The notes beneath the pieces are model-generated. The model did no database searches. It had not been told where the DNA came from and saw only the letters and a program-made list of their open reading frames with translations. Position numbers and translations under genes: made by a program. 64,000 nucleotides of DNA, taken from assembly GCA_017450065.1 (NCBI GenBank), contig JAFSYI010000083.1, positions 142,562 to 206,561 on the forward strand, in the 5' to 3' direction. This stretch comes from Lachnospiraceae bacterium. GTDB taxonomy: Bacteria; Bacillota; Clostridia; Lachnospirales; Lachnospiraceae. This document shows positions 17,597-26,400 of this stretch, piece after piece (position 1 is the first letter of the stretch; every line of letters starts with the position of its first letter).

Positions 17597-19693
17597 ATGA
17601 ATGTTTATACCGGTGACAAGATCCGTAATGTGGTTTTGCTGGGCCATGGTGGCTGTGGAAAGACCACACTTGTTGAGGCAATGGCTTATCTTTCCGGAAT
17701 AACCACCAGAATGGGCAAGGTAAGTGATGGAAATACCATAAGTGATTATGATAAAGAAGAGCAGAAGAGACAGTTCTCCATAAGCACATCTGTGATCCCT
17801 ATAGAATGGGAAGGCAATAAGATCAATATTCTGGATACACCCGGTTATTTTGATTTTGTAGGTGAAGTAGAAGAGGCGGTTGCCGCAGCGGCGGGAGCTG
17901 TAATTGTTGTATCCGGAAAGGCCGGCATCGAGGTGGGTACGGAGAAGGCATGGGAAATGTGCGATAAGTACAATCTTCCGAGGATAATCTTTGTTACCGA
18001 CATGGATGTGGATAATGCAAGCTTCAGGCAGGTTGTAGAGGACCTTACGGCCAAATACGGCAAGAAGATAGCACCCTTCCATCTTCCCATAAGAGAAGAC
18101 GAGAAGTTTGTCGGATATGTGAACGTTGTTTCCGAGACCGCTTATAAGTGGGAGAAGGACGGAAAGGCTACCGAATGCGAGATCCCCGATTACAATAAAG
18201 AGAACCTCGGAAAGTTCAGGGATATCCTTATGGAGACCGTAGCCGAGACAAGTGAAGAGTTCATGGAGAGGTATTTCGGCGGTGATACATTCTCGGAAGA
18301 TGAGATAAGAGCTGCCCTTAAGGCAAATATCAATGACGGAAGCATAGTTCCGGTTACCTGCGGCTCTTCAGTTCTCTGTCAGGGAGTATATACACTTATT
18401 GATGATATAATCAAGTATTTCAAGAGTCCCGATACAAGAAGCATTGCCGGAATAAATGTAAAGACCAACGAGATATTCGAAGCCAATTACGATTTCAGCA
18501 AGCCAAAGTCGGCGATCATCTGGAAGACCATAGTAGATCCGTTTATAGGAAAGTACTCGCTGATCAAGGTATGTTCCGGAGTTATCAAGGCGGATGATAC
18601 GCTCTATAACAACGATAAGGATGTTGAAGAGAAAATATCCAAGCTGTATGTGTTAAGAGGAAATAAGCCTATAGAGGTTAAGGAGCTTCATGCAGGCGAT
18701 ATCGGAGCAATTGCGAAGCTTACGGCTGCAAGAACAGGCGATACGCTGTCAACCAAGGCTACGACCATCCAGTATGCCCGTACAGATATCAGCAAGCCTT
18801 ATACATGTATGAGATACAAGGCCAGGAATAAAGGTGATATCGACAAGATCTCCGGTGCTCTTCAGAAGATGATGCATGAAGATCTGACTCTTAAGAATGT
18901 TAACGATGCAGAGAACAGACAGACACTTCTTTATGGAATGGGTGACCAGCATCTCGAGATAGTGGCAAGCAAGCTTCTCAGCGAATACAAGTGTGAGATA
19001 GAGCTTACCGAACCCAAGGTGGCATACCGTGAGACGATCCGTAAGACTTCGGATGTTGATGCGAAGTATAAGAAGCAGTCCGGAGGACACGGACAGTACG
19101 GACATGTTAAGATGAAGTTTGAGCCTCTCGGCAATATGGACAAGGCATATGAATTCGAGCAGATAGTAGTCGGTGGAGCAGTTCCGAAGAACTACTTCCC
19201 GGCAGTTGAGAAGGGGCTTGCGGAGTCGGTTCTTAAGGGCCCCCTGGCAGCATATCCGGTTGTCGGAGTTAAGGCCATCCTTTATGACGGATCATACCAC
19301 CCGGTAGATTCTTCGGAGCAGGCCTTTAAGATGGCTACGATCCAGGCCTTCAAGAAAGGCTTTATGGAAGCAGGCCCTGTTCTGCTTGAGCCCATTGCTT
19401 CACTTAAGGTTACGGTTCCCGATGATTATACCGGTGATGTTATGGGAGATCTTAACAAGAGACGCGGTCGTGTTCTGGGCATGAATCCCATAGGCGGAGG
19501 CAAGCAGACGATAGAGGCGGAGATCCCGATGACAGGACTGTACGGATACTGTACGGTACTTCGTTCAATGACGGGTGGACGCGGTGTTTACGAATATGAA
19601 TTCCTCCGTTATGAGCAGGCTCCCAATGATGTCCAGGAGAAAGAGGTTGCGGCAAGGGCAAGCAAGCTTACGGACGAAGGCGGAGAAGATTAA
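17597..19693 (+). CDS. EF-G-like translational GTPase (elongation factor G paralogue)
   Basis: A 698-residue, five-domain EF-G family protein. The P-loop is GHGGCGKTT (residues 16-24), the G3 motif is DTPGYFDFVGE, and domain IV has GGHGQYGHVKMKFEPL near 495. The G4 motif that reads NKMD in canonical EF-G is TDMD here (FVTDMDVDNASF), so nucleotide specificity or affinity may differ. The G2 region (SDGNTISDYDKEEQKRQFSI) also departs from the usual GxxxxDxxxxE+ERGITI sequence: the arginine-glycine-isoleucine core is missing. This fits the paralogous EF-G group found in many Clostridia rather than the str-operon fusA. It has its own promoter and terminator. The function is not established from sequence. 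Confidence 0.88.
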   Translation: MNVYTGDKIRNVVLLGHGGCGKTTLVEAMAYLSGITTRMGKVSDGNTISDYDKEEQKRQFSISTSVIPIEWEGNKINILDTPGYFDFVGEVEEAVAAAAGAVIVVSGKAGIEVGTEKAWEMCDKYNLPRIIFVTDMDVDNASFRQVVEDLTAKYGKKIAPFHLPIREDEKFVGYVNVVSETAYKWEKDGKATECEIPDYNKENLGKFRDILMETVAETSEEFMERYFGGDTFSEDEIRAALKANINDGSIVPVTCGSSVLCQGVYTLIDDIIKYFKSPDTRSIAGINVKTNEIFEANYDFSKPKSAIIWKTIVDPFIGKYSLIKVCSGVIKADDTLYNNDKDVEEKISKLYVLRGNKPIEVKELHAGDIGAIAKLTAARTGDTLSTKATTIQYARTDISKPYTCMRYKARNKGDIDKISGALQKMMHEDLTLKNVNDAENRQTLLYGMGDQHLEIVASKLLSEYKCEIELTEPKVAYRETIRKTSDVDAKYKKQSGGHGQYGHVKMKFEPLGNMDKAYEFEQIVVGGAVPKNYFPAVEKGLAESVLKGPLAAYPVVGVKAILYDGSYHPVDSSEQAFKMATIQAFKKGFMEAGPVLLEPIASLKVTVPDDYTGDVMGDLNKRRGRVLGMNPIGGGKQTIEAEIPMTGLYGYCTVLRSMTGGRGVYEYEFLRYEQAPNDVQEKEVAARASKLTDEGGED

Positions 19694-19717
19694 AACAGAC
19701 ATTTTCCACGGGGTTAC

Positions 19718-19754
19718 AACGAGGGCTTGTGCGTGCACGGGTCCTCGTTCTTTC
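19718..19754 (+). terminator. Terminator after the EF-G paralogue
   Basis: AACGAGG (19718-19724) pairs with CCTCGTT (19743-19749), followed by CTTTC. The loop contains a further small TGC/GCA stem. The T tract is weak. The remaining 200 bases to leuS show no T-box or other clear element. Confidence 0.5.
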
Positions 19755-19958
19755 AATTGAGGAAACCTGTTCTGTATGGTATACTTTTTTATGGCCTGAT
19801 TTATTGATATAAGAAACTGTTAAGATCCGCAACGGCAGAGCTTAAGGAATATATAGGGGCCAGACAGACTTGACAGTGCGGGAATGTATGGATAGAATGG
19901 ATACGTTGAGCGACTGTCGGCTGCTTGACATAAATCAGAAAAAAAGAGAGGCAACAAA

Positions 19959-22382
19959 ATGGCTACACCGTACAATCATGCTGCCGTTGAGAAAAAATGG
20001 CAGGAATACTGGGAAAAAAACGAGACTTTTAAGACCGATGTACATGATTTTTCCAAACCAAAGTATTACGCGCTTGATATGTTCCCTTATCCTTCGGGAG
20101 TGGGACTTCATGCGGGACATCCTGAAGGATATACCGCAACGGATATAATGTCGAGGATGAAGAGGATGCAGGGATATAACGTTCTCCATCCCATGGGATA
20201 CGATTCGTTCGGACTTCCTGCCGAGCAGTACGCCGTGAAGACGGGAAATCATCCCAACGGCTTCACACAGGAGAACATAAAGACCTTTTCCAAACAGCTT
20301 AAGGAGCTTGGTTTTGACTATGACTGGAGCAAGATGATAGCCACTTCGGATCCCAAGTTCTATAAATGGACGCAGTGGATATTCAAACAGCTCTATCTTG
20401 ACGGATATGCCAAGTATATAGATATGCCTGTCAACTGGTGCGAGGAGCTGGGCACAGTCCTTTCGAATGATGAGGTTATAGACGGTAAATCGGAACGCGG
20501 AGGATACCCTGTCGTCCGTAAGAATATGAAGCAGTGGGTAATAGACCAGCCGGCCTTTGCAGAGAAGCTGCTTGAAGGACTTGATGAGATAGACTGGCCG
20601 GTATCCACAAAGGAGATACAGCGTAACTGGATAGGCCGTTCCGAGGGTGTCGAGGTGGACTTTGAGATAGTCGGCGGTGGAAAGTTCTCAATATATACCA
20701 CCTGTATCGAGACCATATACGGTATTACATTTATGGTACTTGCACCGGATGGAAAGATCGTTCAGGAGCTTATGCCCAGGATCGAAAATAAAGAGGAAGT
20801 CCGGGCATATATAGACGAGACACTTAAGAAGAATGATATGGACAGGACCGAGCTTAACAAGACCAAGTCGGGCTGTGAGCTTAAGGGTCTTTCATGTATA
20901 AACCCCGTAAACGGGAAGGAAGCAAAGCTGTTTATCGGTGATTTCGTGCTTGCAAGCTACGGTACGGGAGCCGTAATGGCCGTTCCGTCGCATGACCAGC
21001 GTGACTTTGAATACGCTCAGGCACATAACATTCCGATGCTTCAGGTCATAGAAGGACGTGATGTGAGTGAGTGCGCATTTGAGAAGCATGATTATCTCGG
21101 AAAAGGCTGCAGGCTCATCAATTCCGGGGAATTTACCGGGCTTACGGTGGAAGAGGCAAAGGAAGCCATAACAGATAAGCTTGTTAAGATGGGCGTTGCA
21201 AGAAGAACGGTCAATTATCATTTCAGGGAATGGATATTCGCGCGTCAGCGCTACTGGGGTGAGCCTGTTCCGGTGGTTCATACGGAAGACGGAAAGATCC
21301 ATGTGCTTGATGATGATGAGCTGCCGCTTATCCTGCCCGAGCTTGAGGATTACAGGGGAAAGAACGGCAAGGCTCCTCTGGAGAATGCGGAAGAGTGGAA
21401 GAAATACGACCATAACGGCATAAAGGGAGTCCGTGAGACCTCCACAATGCCCGGATCTGCAGGATCCAGCTGGTATTTCCTCAGGTATATCGACCCCGAT
21501 AATGATGAGGTATTCGCGGATCAGGAACTGCTTAAACACTGGATGCCGGTGGATCTTTATATCGGCGGACCTGAGCATGCCGTAGGTCATCTTATGTATT
21601 CGAGAATATGGAACAGATATCTGTACGACAAGGGACTCTCCCCGGTAAAGGAGCCGTTTAAGAAGCTTGTGCATCAGGGTATGATCCTTGGTGAGAACGG
21701 TATTAAGATGGGTAAGCGTTTCCCTGAATTTGTTGTCAATCCGAGCGATATAGTCAGAGAGTACGGAGCCGATACTCTGAGGCTGTATGAAATGTTCATG
21801 GGACCTCTTGAGGTCAGCAAGCCATGGAGCCAGCAGGGCGTAGAGGGGGCAAGAAGGTTTATAAACCGCGTCTTTACCTTCTTTACTTCTGAAGGGAATA
21901 TCGTTGATGAGCAGGTTCCTTCACTTGACAGGCTTTATCATAAGACCGTTAAGAAGATAACGGATGATTTTGAGAAGCTTGCATTCAATACGGCAATATC
22001 CCAGATGATGATCTTTGTTAATGCTCTGTATAAAGAGGGAAAGTGTCCGAAGGAATATGCCGAGAGCTTCATTAAGATGTTTTCATGCATATGCCCGCAT
22101 GTGGGTGAAGAAATATGGGAGAGCCTGGGACATGATAACACCCTTGCTTATGAACCGTGGCCCGGATATGACGCACAGATGTGTAAGGATGACACTGTTG
22201 AGATCGGCGTTCAGGTAAACGGCAAGGTAAAGGGAACAGTCGGGATAGCGGTGGATGAGGCAAAGGATGCTGCCATCGCAAAGGCAAAGGAAGCAGAAGG
22301 CGTGGCAAGGGCAATAGAAGGAAAGACCATCGTAAAAGAGATATATGTGCCCGGAAAGATAATAAATATAGTTGTTAAGTAG
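19959..22382 (+). CDS. leuS: Leucine--tRNA ligase
   Basis: An 807-residue class I synthetase that charges tRNA-Leu. The HIGH motif is in FPYPSGVGLHAGHPEGYTAT. The editing CP1 domain spans about 220-420, with the typical SYGTGAVMAVPSHDQRDFEY near 328-347. The zinc/leucine-specific region and WYFLRYIDPDN follow. The KMSKS loop reads KMGKR (GIKMGKRFPEFVVNPSDIV), a conservative variant. The C-terminal domain ends VQVNGKVKGTVG and KEIYVPGKIINIVVK as in bacterial LeuRS. The start ATG follows GAGAGGCAACAAA, a modest ribosome binding site. A strong terminator follows the gene. Confidence 0.97.
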   Translation: MATPYNHAAVEKKWQEYWEKNETFKTDVHDFSKPKYYALDMFPYPSGVGLHAGHPEGYTATDIMSRMKRMQGYNVLHPMGYDSFGLPAEQYAVKTGNHPNGFTQENIKTFSKQLKELGFDYDWSKMIATSDPKFYKWTQWIFKQLYLDGYAKYIDMPVNWCEELGTVLSNDEVIDGKSERGGYPVVRKNMKQWVIDQPAFAEKLLEGLDEIDWPVSTKEIQRNWIGRSEGVEVDFEIVGGGKFSIYTTCIETIYGITFMVLAPDGKIVQELMPRIENKEEVRAYIDETLKKNDMDRTELNKTKSGCELKGLSCINPVNGKEAKLFIGDFVLASYGTGAVMAVPSHDQRDFEYAQAHNIPMLQVIEGRDVSECAFEKHDYLGKGCRLINSGEFTGLTVEEAKEAITDKLVKMGVARRTVNYHFREWIFARQRYWGEPVPVVHTEDGKIHVLDDDELPLILPELEDYRGKNGKAPLENAEEWKKYDHNGIKGVRETSTMPGSAGSSWYFLRYIDPDNDEVFADQELLKHWMPVDLYIGGPEHAVGHLMYSRIWNRYLYDKGLSPVKEPFKKLVHQGMILGENGIKMGKRFPEFVVNPSDIVREYGADTLRLYEMFMGPLEVSKPWSQQGVEGARRFINRVFTFFTSEGNIVDEQVPSLDRLYHKTVKKITDDFEKLAFNTAISQMMIFVNALYKEGKCPKEYAESFIKMFSCICPHVGEEIWESLGHDNTLAYEPWPGYDAQMCKDDTVEIGVQVNGKVKGTVGIAVDEAKDAAIAKAKEAEGVARAIEGKTIVKEIYVPGKIINIVVK

Positions 22383-22405
22383 CGTGATTTAAAATACGAA
22401 CAGGG

Positions 22406-22434
22406 AAAGGACGTCCTCAGGGATGTCCTTTTTT
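22406..22434 (+). terminator. Rho-independent terminator of leuS
   Basis: AAAGGAC (22406-22412) pairs with GTCCTTT (22424-22430), extended by partial inner pairing, and is followed by a T run. Confidence 0.8.
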
Positions 22435-22476
22435 GAGGCACAAAGTCCGGTGGATACAATATGTATGCATTATCAC

Positions 22477-22504
22477 TTGATTTTTCATCAATATATAGTA
22501 AAAT
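22477..22504 (+). promoter_or_regulatory. Promoter of the sortase-LRR locus
   Basis: TTGATT (22477-22482) and TAAAAT (22499-22504) with a 16-base spacer. The transcript would include the leader motif at 22551-22577. Confidence 0.5.
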
Positions 22505-22550
22505 GGATGTGTATGTTTAGGCGTTAGTGTAAATATTGGTATCATAAGGC

Positions 22551-22577
22551 ATCCATCACATGCGGTTTCCCTTATGA
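22551..22577 (+). repeat. Leader motif (diverged), copy 2, upstream of the sortase
   Basis: ATCCATCACATGCGGTTT followed by CCCTTATGA. It matches 58568-58594 with few differences. ATCATAAGG (22541-22549) pairs with CCTTATGAT (22570-22578), so here the motif is enclosed in a 9-bp hairpin. It ends 31 bases before the start codon. Confidence 0.55.
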
Positions 22578-22608
22578 TCAATATTCGGAAGTGGAGCCGT
22601 GAGGGGAA

Positions 22609-23406
22609 ATGGCCGGAAAAAACAAGGGGAAAAAAGAGAAGCTGAGGAAGCTTTTCCGGACACTGTGCGGAAGTGCGGCACTATTGTGTCTGGGTTATTT
22701 TGCTGTTTATGTATATATGTCGCACAGCTCGACAGACCGGTCTGAGGGGCTGTCTGCGATCAAAGAAAAGGACAACGGTAATGAGACACCGGTAGTCGTT
22801 CACCTGAGCGAGGATCCCAGGGCTCCGGAAATGCTCGATAAGTTCAGCAAGCTGTATCTTAAGAATAAAAGCATTGTAGGCTGGATAGAGATAGAGGGCA
22901 CGGAGATAGATTATCCGGTACTCCAGTCCTCCAATGAAGAATATTATCTGGATCATAATTTCGATCAGGAGAAGGACAATAACGGTTCCATATTTATTGA
23001 TAAGGAATGCAGTATCTGGCCGCGGAGCCAGAATATAATCATATACGGTCACAACATGAAATCCGGGAAAATGTTCGGAACCCTGGACAAATACAAGGAC
23101 AAGGGTTACTGCGAGAAGCATCCGGTTATCAAGTTCGATACACTGTATGAAAGCGGCGAGTACAGAGTCATGTATGTTTTCAACGAAATAGTGCATGAGG
23201 AGGCTGAAGTAACCTTCAAGTATTATCAGTTTGTTAATGCCAATTCGGCTCAGGAATACAGATCGAACATGAATGAGATGGCGAAGATGTCGTTATATGA
23301 CACCGGAATAGAATCCTATTACGGAGACAGTCTGATAACGCTGTCAACGTGTGATTATTCCGAGGGCGCGCAAAGATTTGTCGTTGTGGCCAAAAAGATA
23401 GGATAG
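22609..23406 (+). CDS. Class B sortase
   Basis: A 265-residue membrane-anchored transpeptidase that cleaves a C-terminal sorting motif and links the protein to peptidoglycan. It has a basic N-terminus, one membrane segment (about residues 21-41), and the catalytic His in IIIYGHNMKSGKMFG, Cys in LITLSTCDYSEG and Arg in RFVVVAKK. The H-C-R spacing and the TLSTC motif fit class B rather than class A. GAGGGGA precedes the ATG. It lies 26 bases before a protein with a TPKTG signal. Clostridial class B sortases that use (S/P)PXTG-like motifs are known, so that protein is the probable substrate. Confidence 0.93.
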   Translation: MAGKNKGKKEKLRKLFRTLCGSAALLCLGYFAVYVYMSHSSTDRSEGLSAIKEKDNGNETPVVVHLSEDPRAPEMLDKFSKLYLKNKSIVGWIEIEGTEIDYPVLQSSNEEYYLDHNFDQEKDNNGSIFIDKECSIWPRSQNIIIYGHNMKSGKMFGTLDKYKDKGYCEKHPVIKFDTLYESGEYRVMYVFNEIVHEEAEVTFKYYQFVNANSAQEYRSNMNEMAKMSLYDTGIESYYGDSLITLSTCDYSEGAQRFVVVAKKIG

Positions 23407-23432
23407 GAGTCAGTATAAAACGGGAGTATATT

Positions 23433-26400
23433 ATGTCGGATAAGGGAAAAAAGAGTGTAAAAAAGAATAGAAGATTCCGGATAAGGAAAAGAGCGAGGAT
23501 GACGATAGCTTCACTGCTGCTTGTTTCCGCGCTTATCGTATCGCTGATACCTACACAGACAAAGATACAGGCCTACGTCGATCCGACCATCGATGTAATG
23601 TCACTTGATGGGGTTATCGGTAATTATTCTGTTTTCAATGAATCCGATACCTCGGTGACCGCGGACAGCGGTACGGATATATACATGGCGTTTCCGCTTG
23701 CGGAGGAAATGACCATAACGGACTATAACGGTTCGGCACATACCTATTATGCCATAAATATGGCGGGAATGACCGGAACAAATGCGGTGCCTGTTTTCGA
23801 GATGGGAACAAAGACGGTAAGCGGCGGCAAGTATTCGGCACTTATCGAATATATCGGATACAGGAATGAGTATGATACGGACACGATCGATCTGACGAAG
23901 AGCGTATGCTTCAATGGAAAAAGCAGCTCGGAGCTTACTGCTTTTTATGAAAAGGCCGACGGTGGCAAGGTAAATTACTGTACGGAGGAATATTCCAACT
24001 ATACGGACAAGCTGGGGAATAACTATAATATCCTTCATATAAAGAAGCTTGAGCTTAATTTTGATCCGGGAGACAGCGAACAGGTTGAGTGGACCAATGC
24101 CCATCCAGACCCGGTTGCGGATGACTGGTACGGGCATTTCGGAGTCGTTGCGGGTACGGATCAGTATATAGACAACCTGTGTCTTGATAAATGCAGCGTT
24201 GATTATCTTTGCGACAACTCATTTGAAAAAGCAACTCCCAGGACAATAAACATACCGACGGAATTATATGAGCTTGGCAACTGTACCTTTAAGGATTGTC
24301 CCAATCTGAGCGATGTGCATATAGGAAACAAGGTAAAGACGGTGGGACGTGAATGCTTTGCCGGCTGCGGTAATCTGAAGAGTCTTAATATAGGAGACTG
24401 CTCATATCTTGAGACTATCGGTGATGCGGCTTTTGCCGGCTGCGGGTTCAATTCGCTCCAGCTCCCGAACAATCAGAACTTAAAGATTGGAGCAGGGGCT
24501 TTCTATGGCTGTTACAATCTTAATGACAGTCTCGATCCTTCACAGGGAATGTTCGGCAAATACGTACAGGCAGGCTCGAGCGGAGTGGCAAGGATAGGAG
24601 CCTATGCCTATGCCAACTGTACATCCCTTACCGATATGTCAATGTATGCAAGGCTTCAGAGCCTGACAACGGGTGGAAGCGAGGATTCGGCATTTGAAGG
24701 CTTCTTTGCCGGATGTACTTCGCTTAAGCATGTGGAACTTCCGTCAACCTACGGCGACTCGTCTTACAGCAGCTCCACAGCGGCCACACTCGGACAGTTT
24801 ACATTCCAGAAGTGTAATAATCTTGAATATGTTAAGTTCAATACACATAATTCAAGGCCGTATGATGACTATCAGTTCGTAACGACGGCAACACTGGATT
24901 ATGCGATGGCCGAGAATGAGAATTACAATATGCCCACGGTTGCGGACTCGTTCGTTATCTGGGGTCCCAATCCATATCCTGCAGCGACCAATGAAGCTGC
25001 GGCACATATCAGCGCGCAGGATTTCTCCAATACCTATATGTATTTCGATACTGAAGGGAACAGGGTATATGAGCTGAATCTCGGCGGCTATGTATTTAAT
25101 TTCAATAACGGAAGGATCAATAAGATAATTCCCACGGAAAATTCGAAACCCACTCTTGTTATTCCCACGACCATAGGCGATGAAGCAATTACGGCTATAG
25201 GTGAGTATGCTTATGACAGTGACAGTAAATATGCCGGCAAGCTTGAGAAGCTTACCATACCCGACACGATAAGATCGATCGGCGGTTATGCGTTTAGGAA
25301 TCTGCCTGAACTGAAGAAGGTATATATAAACACAGTCGGAGTAGATGTGGGAATAGGAGCTTTCTCCGGAAATCCCTCGCTTCTGTATGTAAGGTTCGGA
25401 CAGACCGGTAACGGTTCGGAAACGAAAATAGGAGACAAGGCATTCTACAACTGTCCGGAGCTTCTGGAGGTTGATTTCAGGGATGATGCCTATGATTCGG
25501 ACACCATTTATGATGTGAATGTAACCTCGATAGGTACGGATGCATTCAAGACAAACCGTCAGAACTCATTCAATGACAGTGCTCTTGAGGCTGCGGGTCT
25601 TAACCGGCTCGGAAGTGACAAGAGCAGCGTGAACGGGCTGTGGCTTGTGATGAAGGGAAGTACCGCAAGGGATTATGTCCCCTACTGTTTTGCACTTAAC
25701 CTCGATACTGCCGGTACAACGGGCAGAGCTTCACAGTCCCCGGGGCTTAAGGCGATGGTTCCTTCGCTTGACGGGACAAGGGTACTTCCGCTGGGACTCT
25801 GCAATCTGTTCACCGTTAAGGTATATGCGGCAACCGGCGGAAACAAGGTAAGTACCAAATACAACAGCTATATAACCTATGCAAGCGGAAACCCGGATAA
25901 TATATCGATGAGATATAATGAGGATGAATCCAGGGGTGAAGTGGGCGTGAGTCTTATAACTTATCCGACACCGGAGACAACCGTCGGAAAGATATATGAT
26001 GACAGCGGTGAAGTTATAGGAAATGTATATGCAAAAGACATTATCCAGAAAAGCCAGGCAGGGGAGGAACCACAGGTTACCGAAAGGGATATATTATCAA
26101 AGCTCCAGAATATCGTTATTCCCGACGGAGTGGATCTGATCGATGAGACAGTTAACTCAATGGATCCCACAAAAGAATACCTGAGGGGAATAAAGGCCAC
26201 AGTAGGAGATGAAGAGAACGGAGTAAATACGATAACGTTCAACCTGAATTCACTACCGGATGAGGAAGGCCTGTTTACAGAGGATGATTATCTTACGAAT
26301 ATATTCTTCAACGAAAACGTTGAACATCTTGGAACCCTTCCTTTCTTAAGCGCAGAGAAGCTTGCGAATATTTCGTTCAATGCTGAGGGAAATATGACTG

